From the IMG/VR virus record IMGVR_UViG_3300041583_000345, positions 1 to 64,000 of that record: DNA of 64,000 bases. One strand, written 5' to 3'. The notes beneath the pieces are model-generated. The model did not search any database. It saw only the letters and a list, made by a program, of their open reading frames with translations, and was not told the DNA's origin. The translations under genes and the position numbers were made by a program. Numbering within the stretch: the stretch's first letter is position 1; each line of letters begins with the position of its first letter. Of this stretch, positions 32,882-41,227 are shown piece by piece. Origin of the DNA: a virus.

Positions 32882-33301
32882 CTATATAACAAGATAATCT
32901 TGTACTGTTTTTGAATTTTTTTCTTCCCACGGGTACACCAGCCAGTCTCCATGTTCAATATGCTCACCAAAATAATCAGGGGCTATTGAGGACATGTCTC
33001 TGTATGCCAGTGTTGCGGTAATGAAAGATAGGGGAAGTATTTCCTCTAATGTCTTTCCGGTATCTGCTATATCGTCTAAGACTATAATTTTCTTACGAGA
33101 AACTCTCGGTAAATTTTTTGCTTGGCTAAAATCCATGTACGGTATTCCGTATCGATGTGAGAACATTATTGCAGGGATTAGTCCTCCTCTAGGTATTCCA
33201 GTAACTGCATAAATATCTAGGTTATCACCCTGTAACTTGTCTGCGATTGTATTGAGTTGATGAGACACCCATTCCCAATCTAAAAAAACCTTTTCTGCCA
33301 T
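32882..33301 (-). CDS. phosphoribosyltransferase-like protein
   Basis: 139 residues, type I PRTase: TGIPRGGLIPAIMFSHRYG at the start and the PRPP-binding loop KIIVLDDIADTGKTLEEIL. The hood region is short. Family members join bases to PRPP. Whether it salvages a normal or a modified base cannot be seen. Last gene of the queD-queE transcript. Confidence 0.8.
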   Translation of the reverse strand: MAEKVFLDWEWVSHQLNTIADKLQGDNLDIYAVTGIPRGGLIPAIMFSHRYGIPYMDFSQAKNLPRVSRKKIIVLDDIADTGKTLEEILPLSFITATLAYRDMSSIAPDYFGEHIEHGDWLVYPWEEKNSKTVQDYLVI

Positions 33302-33309
33302 AACTTAAT

Positions 33310-33675
33310 TTAAGTTTTAAATATTTGTTTTTTACCACCTTCGTATACGTAAGCGTGGTTATTTTCTATAAGAAGATTATTCAAGGAACTATTTTCTCCT
33401 TCGATAAAAATCTCAGCTAGCACCCTACCGAACTTTCCTTTCCCATAAGATTGAAGAGTAAATTTTCCGTCATTCTTTTCCATGTATTTTTTTGTAAAGG
33501 CTGTTGCTGCTTTTCCTTTTTTCTTTTCTTCTAGATCTCTTGTTCTGCTTTCCCAAGTATCAACGCCTTTAAGCCGTAATCTTGCTTTTACCCAGGTATC
33601 AAATCCTAAATCGATCATACAGTCTACTGTATCTCCGTCTACTACCCTTATTAATTTTGCTCCGTACTTATACAT
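33310..33675 (-). CDS. staphylococcal nuclease-like (SNase) protein
   Basis: 121 residues from the ATG at 33675 (MYKYGAKLIRVVDGDTVDCM); the longer frame at 33729 would overlap the previous gene. It has the SNase motifs VVDGDTVDCMIDLGF, KARLRLKGVDTWESR and GRVLAEIFIEGENSSLNNLL. SNase enzymes cut DNA and RNA with calcium. No signal peptide, so it should act in the cell. Confidence 0.85.
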   Translation of the reverse strand: MYKYGAKLIRVVDGDTVDCMIDLGFDTWVKARLRLKGVDTWESRTRDLEEKKKGKAATAFTKKYMEKNDGKFTLQSYGKGKFGRVLAEIFIEGENSSLNNLLIENNHAYVYEGGKKQIFKT

Positions 33676-33692
33676 TGTATCCCTCTTAATCC

Positions 33693-33986
33693 TTAAAAAT
33701 GTGATAATTCTAAAACTCCTGTTTTCCAAGTTAATGTAGTTAAAGGCTGTTGATCTGCTTCTGTTGCAAATTCAATTGTTTTATGTCTTTGCGCTACAGT
33801 ATTACAGAAATCTAATAATTCCTGTATAGTTACATACTCTTCTTTAGCTCCTTCCCAAGGATCTTCTGATATAAGGTAAATGTAGGGGTAGTTTCCTTCT
33901 TTATAGTCCCATACTGGACTTCCGTTAATGGTAATTACGTTTGACATTTTGTCAATACTTTGATTTAAAATCTGGTCTAGTGTCAT
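33693..33986 (-). CDS. hypothetical protein (97 aa)
   Basis: MTLDQILNQSIDKMSNVITI, then beta-rich sequence with YNYPYIYLISEDPWEG-like content. An internal ATG (MSNVITINGSP) could be the true start. No domain recognised. It lies 2 bases after the ferredoxin gene. Confidence 0.6.
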   Translation of the reverse strand: MTLDQILNQSIDKMSNVITINGSPVWDYKEGNYPYIYLISEDPWEGAKEEYVTIQELLDFCNTVAQRHKTIEFATEADQQPLTTLTWKTGVLELSHF

Positions 33987-33988
33987 TT

Positions 33989-34300
33989 TTAATTTATAAA
34001 TTTAAGTCCAAAAAACTCGTAGTTCCTATGAACATACTCTTCTTCCCCGGCTTCTATTGCTTCTTCTTCTGTATCAAATATTGCAGAAACTGGGCATTCA
34101 GGTAAACATGCCCCACAGTCTATACATTCATCTGGGTTGATGTATAACATTTTTCCTTGTAGTTCGTCTTTAGACATTCCAAATACCTCTGCTCCGGCTC
34201 CAGTAATGTCTATTGGACCGTGAATACAGTCTACTGGGCATACATTAACGCAGGCAGTATCGCATGTACTAACACAAGGGCTACCTATTATATAGCTCAT
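33989..34300 (-). CDS. bacterial-type 7Fe/4Fe-4S ferredoxin
   Basis: 103 residues. The first cluster region is [18 protein letters not shown] and the second is [16 protein letters not shown], the layout of 3Fe-4S/4Fe-4S (7Fe) ferredoxins. It lies 25 bases downstream of queE, so it is a good candidate electron donor for that radical-SAM enzyme. Confidence 0.9.
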   Translation of the reverse strand: MSYIIGSPCVSTCDTACVNVCPVDCIHGPIDITGAGAEVFGMSKDELQGKMLYINPDECIDCGACLPECPVSAIFDTEEEAIEAGEEEYVHRNYEFFGLKFIN

Positions 34301-34325
34301 TATCTTTAAATTAAATTTTTACTAC

Positions 34326-35141
34326 TTAGACGCAACGTTCTGATTCAAAAGCGATTATGTGCGGTCTCCAAGTCATTCTGTATCCATTATCTCTCACCCA
34401 GTCAAATAATAGGGGATATGATATAAATAGAGCTTCCCTACTGTCACCAGCCGGCATAAACCAAACTTTATCCTGGGGTATTTCTAATGTTTTAATGCAA
34501 TCTAATATTTCTTCCAATGCTTCTTGGTCTTTTCCGTCCCAGACCGGTTTTAAGTGGTAGCTTTTATGAAATAATATACTTTTTTTTATTGCATCATAGT
34601 TAAGCCTAAACTTATTATGCTGTTTAATCATTCTCTCATCAGTCACTTTACCTTCTGGGGTGAGTACACCGAGGACAGGGACAGAGTTGCTAAACTTAGG
34701 AGATATCGAAAGTAGATCGATAGGGTAATCAGTTTCCAGGTAATGGGACCCTTCGTTTTCCATTGTTATAAAAATACCCCTTTCATGTGCAAAGTGGGTT
34801 AATTCGTTTACTAACTTTGGATGCATTGTAGGGGCTCCCCCCGTCAACATCATTTCAGTAATATGAGGGTTATTCTTATACGCTTGAATTATATCATTAA
34901 AGTTGAATTTTCCTTTCTCTGGGTGTATAGAACTATACCAGCTATCACACCAGCCTCCTTCTCCGAAATAACATCTATGGGTACACCCTGTAGTTCTAAT
35001 AACTACTGTTGGATACCCTGCTCTTGAACCTTCTGACTGTACTGCTGTATACAGTTCTATGATAGGTAAAATTCTAGTATAATCTTCTATTCTACCTAAG
35101 CTCATACGATGCTGCGTTTTTAGCGTGTTCTCTAAATTCAA
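34326..35141 (-). CDS. queE: 7-carboxy-7-deazaguanine synthase
   Basis: 271 residues, radical-SAM. PIIELYTAVQSEGSRAGYPT and RTTGCTHRCYFGEGGWCDS are QueE-like, followed by MLTGGAPTMHP and DLLSISPKFSNSVPVLGVL. The cluster Cys are spaced C-x3-C-x7-C rather than C-x3-C-x2-C, with an inserted FGEGG. It converts 6-carboxytetrahydropterin to 7-carboxy-7-deazaguanine. It overlaps queD by 50 bases. Confidence 0.9.
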   Translation of the reverse strand: MNLENTLKTQHRMSLGRIEDYTRILPIIELYTAVQSEGSRAGYPTVVIRTTGCTHRCYFGEGGWCDSWYSSIHPEKGKFNFNDIIQAYKNNPHITEMMLTGGAPTMHPKLVNELTHFAHERGIFITMENEGSHYLETDYPIDLLSISPKFSNSVPVLGVLTPEGKVTDERMIKQHNKFRLNYDAIKKSILFHKSYHLKPVWDGKDQEALEEILDCIKTLEIPQDKVWFMPAGDSREALFISYPLLFDWVRDNGYRMTWRPHIIAFESERCV

Positions 35142-35559
35142 CTTTTGTTACTTTAACTCTTCCTTCGGTCTCTTCTAAGATAAACGGGGATACTTTATCA
35201 AATATAAATTTTGCAAAGCTTTCTGCTCCTGTTGCCGGTACAACTCTTACTTGAGATACACCTGCTTGTTCCATTTTTAAAAAAGAGTCTTTAAAGGGAT
35301 CATCTTCTGCTACTATATGAGTATGATCAAACATATAATCCATCCAATCTTTAGGGGACATACCGTCTATAGTTCCTTTAGCTCTTTTCATTCCGCCAAA
35401 ATCCCAAACCCAATTACGTTCATCTAATTCCCCTTCAAACCATAGTTGAAATGAAATTCCATAGCCATGTAAAAAACGGCAATGAGTTGTTTCTGCTCTC
35501 CATTGACGAAATACAGTAGAGTACCCGTCAAATACTTTTGTTGATGTAAATTTACCCAT
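35092..35559 (-). CDS. queD: 6-carboxy-5,6,7,8-tetrahydropterin synthase
   Basis: 155 residues, PTPS/QueD fold. HCRFLHGYGISFQLWFEGEL gives Cys and zinc His, WVWDFGGMKRAKGTIDGM follows, then the FDHTHIVAEDDPF and PATGAESFAKFIFDKV motifs. It uses the product of FolE. Slightly longer than the bacterial enzyme (~120). Overlaps queE by 50 bases. Confidence 0.92.
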   Translation of the reverse strand: MGKFTSTKVFDGYSTVFRQWRAETTHCRFLHGYGISFQLWFEGELDERNWVWDFGGMKRAKGTIDGMSPKDWMDYMFDHTHIVAEDDPFKDSFLKMEQAGVSQVRVVPATGAESFAKFIFDKVSPFILEETEGRVKVTKVEFREHAKNAASYELR

Positions 35560-35568
35560 TTCTTTTAT

Positions 35569-35871
35569 TTAAACTAATTCTTCGTATACTCCTACTGTTT
35601 CTGATATTACTAGCACTATTGCTGCTGCTCCAAAATCAAAAGGTATCAATATATAACCTAATATACGAATACCTGATTTAATAAATGACACTATCTGATG
35701 TTTTTTTGCATCAGGGTGGTTCATTGGGTTTAAGTGTGGTAATAGTGGGGTTTGTAGATTGTAAGGGTACTCTTCCTGTTCCGCCTTCAAAAATGAATGT
35801 CTCAGGTCTGCTTTGTAAAGTTCCTGTTCTAGGACTTCTTTTTCTACTTGGTTTTGTCTAAGGTTTGCCAT
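35569..35871 (-). CDS. small membrane-associated hypothetical protein
   Basis: 100 residues. A charged N-terminal helix (RQNQVEKEVLEQELYKADLR) leads to a Pro-rich middle and a hydrophobic C-terminus (SGIRILGYILIPFDFGAAAI and VLVISETVGVYEELV), which could be one or two membrane helices. Function unknown. First gene of the queD-queE transcript. Confidence 0.65.
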   Translation of the reverse strand: MANLRQNQVEKEVLEQELYKADLRHSFLKAEQEEYPYNLQTPLLPHLNPMNHPDAKKHQIVSFIKSGIRILGYILIPFDFGAAAIVLVISETVGVYEELV

Positions 35872-35914
35872 TTTTTGTTTTTAGAGTGGGGCTACGACAC
35901 TTGTGTCTTATAAT

Positions 35915-35926
35915 TCAATATAAGAA
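35915..35926 (-). promoter_or_regulatory. phage promoter motif
   Basis: Minus-strand core TTCTTATATTGA, 43 bases upstream of the ATG at 35871; drives queD, queE and the ferredoxin. A small palindrome GACACTTGTGTC lies between motif and gene. Confidence 0.6.
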
Positions 35927-35951
35927 ATATATTTTACTTATGCAACTATTT

Positions 35952-36068
35952 TTAAAAGTTTTTATAAGTAAAAGGGTCTCTTTTTTTAAGTTCAGCTATT
36001 TTCTTTCTATACTCTCTTTCTTTTCTCCAATTCCAAATTTTAGCTTTAATCCAATTTATTACTTTCAT
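35952..36068 (-). CDS. small basic protein coupled to carbamoyltransferase (38 aa)
   Basis: ATG at 36068, MKVINWIKAKIWNWRKEREY, then RKKIAELKKRDPFTYKNF. Its ATG overlaps the TGA of the carbamoyltransferase gene, so translation is coupled. Amphipathic and basic; could bind membrane or protein. Confidence 0.65.
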   Translation of the reverse strand: MKVINWIKAKIWNWRKEREYRKKIAELKKRDPFTYKNF

Positions 36069-37732
36069 ATCTTCTTGATTAAAAAATTATTTATTACCAG
36101 GTAGTTTATTTCTGAATCTATAAATCTCTCTATGGCTTGTTTAGGTGACATAGTGATTGTCTGGTCCTTTAAATTAAAAGAAGTATTTAACAGTACTCCT
36201 GCTCCTGTTACTCTTTTCATTTCCGATAGTAGATTATAATATTTTTCATTTTGCTTTTTACTTACTGTCTGTACTCTGCAAGTTTTATTTATATGGGTGG
36301 CAGCGGGGAAGGGGATTACATTGTGTGATGTTCTAGCAAAAGAGACTACGTTCATATAAGGGACTGGTTCTGTTGTCCCGAACCATTTATTTCCGTCTTC
36401 CTCTAATACTGAAGGTGCAAATGGTCTAAAACCTTCTCTTTTTTTAATTACATAATTAAGCTTTTCTCTCATTTTAGGATTTGCAGGAGAAGCTAATATA
36501 GATCTATTTCCTAATGCTCTTGCTCCAAATTCCATTTGACCTTGAAACCATGCTACTATATTTTGTGCAATTAAAAGTTCAGCTGTTTTTTTAATAATTT
36601 TTTCATCCGTAAGATGAAATGAAAGTACCCTATCTTCATATTTTCTAAGTTCTCTCTTTACCTCCGTGTCTGTGTACTCTGGGCCTAAGTAAGGGGATGA
36701 GTTCTCTTGGCTCTTTCCTTCATATTGGTAGAGACACGCTCCTATGGCTGAACCTGCATCAGAGGGTGCAAATGGTATATGTAAATGTTTAAAGTATTTA
36801 TATGCTTTAAAGTTTGCTACTCCATTATAAGCACATCCTCCTCCTATACATAAATTTTCAGATCCTGTGATAAGTTTAGCTTTTTCTACTAATACAAGAA
36901 ATCTCTCTTCATATACCTCTTGCAAAGCTGCTGCTAAGTTTTGATGTTCATGGGTTATAGGTTCTTCCGGCAGACGGGGGGGAATGCCCAGTAACCGGCA
37001 TAGATTTTTATTAAACATTATTTTATCTGAGTATTCCCATGTAAAATACTTCTGATCTATCCAGAATTTATTATCTGTAGTGAAAAAGATACTTTTAAGC
37101 TTGTCTTTAAATTGACTTGAATCTCCATATGGTGCAAGACCCATTACCTTATACTCTCCTTCATTAGGTTTGAATCCCAAGTAGGCTGTAAAGGTTGAGT
37201 AAAACATTCCTAGAGAATTAGGGAAATTAATTGATAAATGGTTGTAAATTCTATCCCCTCTACCTTCAGCGATTGTTGCTGTAGCCCATTCCCCTACTCC
37301 GTCTATTGTTAATATTGCAGAGGTTTGAAAATTTGAGGTATAATAGGTGAAAGCTGCATGGGAGAGGTGATGATCGGTATATGAAATTTTACCGGTATAT
37401 CCGATATTCTGTAAAAGGGTTTTTGGTGAATTGGCTTCTTGTTCTTTAAGAAATTTACGTTTTTGAAAAAATGTACTAATTGGTCTTTTTTTAAACGTAG
37501 TAACTACCCTATTTTTCTTTTTATCTGGGTTTTCATACCAACAAACTTCATCTATGTCTGTTAGTTTTATTCCTGATTCTTTAAGTAACCATTTAATTGA
37601 GTTAATCGGGAAGGAAGCATCATGTTTTATTTCTGTAAACCTTTCTTCTTCTACAGCATATAGAACTTTACCGTCTTTAACCAGACAGGCTGCTGAATCG
37701 TGATAAAAAGCAGATATACCTAGTTGTACCAT
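36065..37732 (-). CDS. NodU/CmcH-family carbamoyltransferase
   Basis: 555 residues, full length. N-terminal LGISAFYHDSAACLVKDGKV (with the metal His), YTDHHLSHAAFTYYTSNFQ, AILTIDGVGEWATATI and ENLCIGGGCAYNGVANFK, then the C-terminal YrdC-like part PFAPSDAGSAIGACL and MEFGARALGNRSILASP. The family moves carbamoyl from carbamoyl phosphate to a sugar or nucleoside hydroxyl. The acceptor might be a glycan or a modified base. Confidence 0.92.
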   Translation of the reverse strand: MVQLGISAFYHDSAACLVKDGKVLYAVEEERFTEIKHDASFPINSIKWLLKESGIKLTDIDEVCWYENPDKKKNRVVTTFKKRPISTFFQKRKFLKEQEANSPKTLLQNIGYTGKISYTDHHLSHAAFTYYTSNFQTSAILTIDGVGEWATATIAEGRGDRIYNHLSINFPNSLGMFYSTFTAYLGFKPNEGEYKVMGLAPYGDSSQFKDKLKSIFFTTDNKFWIDQKYFTWEYSDKIMFNKNLCRLLGIPPRLPEEPITHEHQNLAAALQEVYEERFLVLVEKAKLITGSENLCIGGGCAYNGVANFKAYKYFKHLHIPFAPSDAGSAIGACLYQYEGKSQENSSPYLGPEYTDTEVKRELRKYEDRVLSFHLTDEKIIKKTAELLIAQNIVAWFQGQMEFGARALGNRSILASPANPKMREKLNYVIKKREGFRPFAPSVLEEDGNKWFGTTEPVPYMNVVSFARTSHNVIPFPAATHINKTCRVQTVSKKQNEKYYNLLSEMKRVTGAGVLLNTSFNLKDQTITMSPKQAIERFIDSEINYLVINNFLIKKI

Positions 37733-37776
37733 AACTTTTATTTTTACTTTTATAGAAAATAGTGTTTATTTCTATA

Positions 37777-38079
37777 TTAAACTATTTTTATTGATTTACT
37801 TTCAACTAATATCTTAATTTTAGTTGATACCATTTCTATGTCCTTAGCAGTTACCTTGTAAGTCTTAAAAATGGTTTTTTGTTCTCTGTAATCTATCCCG
37901 TTTAAAGTAAGAATAACCTTAATTAGTTTTTCTTTTTCTTTTTTGGTAAGAGAAGATGCAGGTGATGAGCTGTTACCTCCTTTTTTTATCTTCTCTAGTA
38001 TATAGTATACGTCTTGCCATATGAAATCAATATTATTCCATATAAAATCAGCATTACCCCATGTATAAGGTATCTTCAT
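37777..38079 (-). CDS. hypothetical protein beside fibre genes
   Basis: 100 residues. The N-terminus repeats Trp-rich segments (PYTWGNADFIWNNIDFIWQD), then a Ser-rich linker (GGNSSSPASSLTKKEKEK) and a helical C-terminus with many Lys. Such short Trp-repeat proteins occur among virion genes of Bacteroidota phages. 10 bases after the large fibre gene. Confidence 0.6.
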   Translation of the reverse strand: MKIPYTWGNADFIWNNIDFIWQDVYYILEKIKKGGNSSSPASSLTKKEKEKLIKVILTLNGIDYREQKTIFKTYKVTAKDIEMVSTKIKILVESKSIKIV

Positions 38080-38089
38080 ATGCTATACT

Positions 38090-40171
38090 TTAGACCATTG
38101 AAATATATCCAATACCTGCTCCTGTGATTGCACTAATAGCTGTAGTATTAAATTCTAGGTTGCTAAAAGCACCAATGTGGGTTCTACCAATCTGGTCACC
38201 AATTGCTGCTGTACCAACCATACTTAATTGTATACTTTCTGGGGAACGGTACCTAATTGGGGTTTCAATAGCTCCAATACCTTGTTGTCTGTAAGTTACC
38301 ATAAGTATTTTCGCTGGTACACCGCTTCCAAATGAAACCCAATTCCCAGCTGTTGGGGTTGTTGATGATAATAATAATGTTTGAATTGATTTCAAGTAAG
38401 TAACCGCTGATGTAGAACCTGCTAATGCTGCAACTGCTACTGTAGATGTAAATATAGCTGCTTTGGCTATTGAACTACCAAACAGAGATCCTAGTAAAGT
38501 ATTGTTAGAAACATAGCTTGCCATTGCTGGTGCTGAATTTACTATTAATCCAATTGCTACTGCGTTTCCTATTGCTATATTAATATTAGAGTGTCCTCCA
38601 AGTGCTATAAGTGCTGCTGTATTAGCAACAAATCCTGTCATAATAAGACTATTTCCCGCCACTATACTAAAGTTTGCACTTGTAGCAAGGGTAAGCATCG
38701 CATCTGAATTAGTTGCTAGTACTTCTGATGCTCCTGCGTTTGCATTTACTAGTGTTAAAGCTGATGCTTTAGCTATGATTTGAGCAAAGGTTGACATTAT
38801 TAAAGTTATTCCTGCAAGATTATAAGTTATTGCAAAAGCATTGTCTTCATAATAAGGGCTTCCTTTAAATTCTCCCCATCTTGTAGCGTTTGCATTAATA
38901 GCATTAATTGAAGTTGTTTTATTGGATACCGATGTCATTGCATTTTCGGAATTAAAAATAATATCTCTTATTCCTACTGTGGAGGTTGCACCAACTAAAA
39001 TTCCAACTGATATTGTATTAGACGATAATATAGGCATTCCTACAGAGTCGTTAATAGCAAGTGTTAAATTAGCGTGAGTAGATAATGCTGTTACACCTGC
39101 TGAATTTCCAGCAAGAGCAGTCATTATTACTGAATTGCTTTTTATAAGTGTAAAGTTTGTACCTGTAGCTATATTAACCATTGCAGTATTATTGCTTGCC
39201 AATGCAGCCATAATAACAGTATTACCTGTTACGATAGAAAGATTAGCGCTTGCACCCAATGTTAGCATTGCAGCACTACTTGAGGCTAATGCTTCTGATG
39301 CACCTTCATTTGCGTTAACTGCCCCTATTGCAACAGCGTCATTTATAATATCGTCAATTGTTGCAAAAGATAAAGGGTTAATTCCTGCTAGGTTTGCTAT
39401 TGTATTTTTTAAATTTGCCGCAAAGAAGTTACTTTCTTTATATGAAGCTCTTGCAAGACTATTAGCATATATCGTATCTACTGCTATCTTACTATTGGAA
39501 ATAGCAGCTACAGCCAATGACTTTGAAGACATTTCAAACATAGCTATTTCACTATTAGCAATAGCTGTCATACTTCTTTGGGAGTTTGTAATATAACCCA
39601 AAGCGGCTGCATTTGTTGCTACTAGTTCCATACCTATACTATTAACTGATGTTCTTAAAACTAAATCATCATCTTCTATGATAGCTCTAATTGCATTAGT
39701 ACTAGCTATGATTTGTGCCATTGCAACAGGGTCGGCAAATACATAAGTTCTATCAGGATATGCTACTAAATCTAATCCTGCAAAAACAGCAGCAGCATAG
39801 CCAAGATTATCTACAGCATAAGGACTTTGTAAGTATATGTCCCACGCTACCTGATTGTTTATGATTTTAGTTAGGGTTGGCAAGTTAAGTGTTACATTTA
39901 GCATTGTTACAGGATTTGCAGACATTGCTTGTGCGGCTGTAGAGTTATTTATGCTAGCTGCTCCAAAAACAGAATCCGTTGCTATTGGGCTTGCAATAAT
40001 AGCAGTGATTGCTAATTGGTTTGCCGCTAAACTCTTTGTTTCACTTCGCATCGAAAGAGCTTCTTCAAAACCTACCCTTGTTCCTGCATTAGATAACCTT
40101 GTATCTAATTCTGCACCCAATACCGTGCCTGATTTTATTGCTGTTAACAGTCTTCTTGTTGATAATTGCAT
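38090..40171 (-). CDS. Ala/Ser/Asn-rich repetitive fibre-like protein
   Basis: 693 residues of low-complexity, strand-like repeats of about 10-12 residues (NSxAM, AIxAS patterns). Two long modules repeat: near residue 285 NEGASEALASSSAAMLTLGA and near residue 485 NAGASEVLATNSDAMLTLAT, each preceded by a W-x-x-x-x-x-SPY segment. The last ~100 residues differ (PIRYRSPESIQLSMVGTAAI) and may be a tip or attachment domain. Likely a virion fibre. Confidence 0.65.
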   Translation of the reverse strand: MQLSTRRLLTAIKSGTVLGAELDTRLSNAGTRVGFEEALSMRSETKSLAANQLAITAIIASPIATDSVFGAASINNSTAAQAMSANPVTMLNVTLNLPTLTKIINNQVAWDIYLQSPYAVDNLGYAAAVFAGLDLVAYPDRTYVFADPVAMAQIIASTNAIRAIIEDDDLVLRTSVNSIGMELVATNAAALGYITNSQRSMTAIANSEIAMFEMSSKSLAVAAISNSKIAVDTIYANSLARASYKESNFFAANLKNTIANLAGINPLSFATIDDIINDAVAIGAVNANEGASEALASSSAAMLTLGASANLSIVTGNTVIMAALASNNTAMVNIATGTNFTLIKSNSVIMTALAGNSAGVTALSTHANLTLAINDSVGMPILSSNTISVGILVGATSTVGIRDIIFNSENAMTSVSNKTTSINAINANATRWGEFKGSPYYEDNAFAITYNLAGITLIMSTFAQIIAKASALTLVNANAGASEVLATNSDAMLTLATSANFSIVAGNSLIMTGFVANTAALIALGGHSNINIAIGNAVAIGLIVNSAPAMASYVSNNTLLGSLFGSSIAKAAIFTSTVAVAALAGSTSAVTYLKSIQTLLLSSTTPTAGNWVSFGSGVPAKILMVTYRQQGIGAIETPIRYRSPESIQLSMVGTAAIGDQIGRTHIGAFSNLEFNTTAISAITGAGIGYISMV

Positions 40172-40195
40172 AAATTTTATTTTAATTTGATTTTT

Positions 40196-40813
40196 CTACT
40201 TTGTTACAAAAAAAGGTGTTAATCTACTTGTTTCATCTTCATCAAGTTCATCTCTAAAATTTCTATCGTCGGTTGCCCATGCCGATTGTAAATCAGGAGC
40301 TGCTACATTTAAAAGCCACTGTCCGAATGGGATGGATGTTACTGGATCTACTGCGGTAAAGCAGGTTTCGTCATCATCAGGTTCTAATGTTGTGCCTACA
40401 AATATTAAAAGCCCAATACCTTCTATAACTACTGAATCATCGGAGCTGGGTAAGGGTGTAGAGGGTGTTCTTAAATTTCCTCTATTTTCATATATTAAAG
40501 TTTCAAGCTCTGTTTTACTTCTCTCTATTACTAAGGGAGTTCCACCTAAAAGTGAAACACCATTTACTGTACTTATGTTAACACCGTCTACAAGTGTTGC
40601 TTGTTTTGTAGCTGATTCTGTAATCGCTGCATCACTTAATGGTTTATCAGCATCTGATGTGTTATCTACTAAATTTACTTCCGTATTAACCTTGTTAATA
40701 ATATCTGCAAAATTTGCTACGGATGAAGATACATTTAATTGTTGTTGTGCTACAGCGTTTGTTAATGCTGTAGTGGCGGACGTCAACCCAGCTACTTCTG
40801 TTTCTAAAGACAT
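40196..40813 (-). CDS. tail-fibre-like protein
   Basis: 205 residues. An N-terminal coiled coil (TSATTALTNAVAQQQLNVSS) is followed by VNLVDNTSDADKPLSDAAIT and NGVSLLGGTPLVIERS, both typical phage fibre segments. The acidic C-terminus (DELDEDETSRLTPFFVTK) may be a knob. It lies directly upstream of the large repetitive fibre. Confidence 0.7.
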   Translation of the reverse strand: MSLETEVAGLTSATTALTNAVAQQQLNVSSSVANFADIINKVNTEVNLVDNTSDADKPLSDAAITESATKQATLVDGVNISTVNGVSLLGGTPLVIERSKTELETLIYENRGNLRTPSTPLPSSDDSVVIEGIGLLIFVGTTLEPDDDETCFTAVDPVTSIPFGQWLLNVAAPDLQSAWATDDRNFRDELDEDETSRLTPFFVTK

Positions 40814-40817
40814 TTTG

Positions 40818-41021
40818 TTATTGGGTTATATAGTTTATAAAAATGGTTTGGGTATCTATAAGATTTGTTGCTACAGTAACCAGTGGTATTAAAGCAGCGT
40901 TTTGTGAGGCAGAAACGGCGGTTTCTATACGTCCATCTAAAGTAGAACTGATATCCCCAACTGTATCTAATAAATTTGTGGTTTGGGTGGTTAGGTTTAT
41001 AATTGATTCCTCTGTAGTCAT
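40818..41021 (-). CDS. small coiled-coil protein, fibre accessory
   Basis: 67 residues, MTTEESIINLTTQTTNLLDT, heptad-like with many Thr, Ile and Leu; similar in style to the next small gene. Probably a short trimeric stalk or adaptor in the fibre group. Confidence 0.55.
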   Translation of the reverse strand: MTTEESIINLTTQTTNLLDTVGDISSTLDGRIETAVSASQNAALIPLVTVATNLIDTQTIFINYITQ

Positions 41022-41218
41022 AACTGTTGTTTTAATATATACTTAGCGTATATATTCTGTGTTTGAATTAAATTAGCTGCTTCACTTATTCTAAGTGGGA
41101 GTGTAATCGAGCTTATTGTTAATAAATTTCCTAAACCATCATATAATACATCGTCTACTATCTGCACTAATCTAGGGTAGGTATCTTGTATTAATGTGTC
41201 TGTAAGGTTATTACTCAT
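41018..41218 (-). CDS. small protein, fibre accessory
   Basis: 66 residues. Its end (AANLIQTQNIYAKYILKQQ) resembles the end of the neighbouring small protein (TNLIDTQTIFINYITQ), so the two are likely paralogs. It overlaps that gene by 4 bases. Confidence 0.55.
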   Translation of the reverse strand: MSNNLTDTLIQDTYPRLVQIVDDVLYDGLGNLLTISSITLPLRISEAANLIQTQNIYAKYILKQQL

Positions 41219-41227
41219 TTATATACT

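Noticed and set aside
35898-35909. GACACTTGTGTC palindrome as a terminator
   Set aside because: Too short, no T run, and it lies between a promoter motif and the gene it would drive. An operator role cannot be shown.
39135-40190. Long plus-strand ORFs opposite the fibre genes (also 40332-40892)
   Set aside because: They mirror repetitive Ala-rich minus-strand genes, are hydrophobic shadows with no start context, and all solid genes are on the minus strand.
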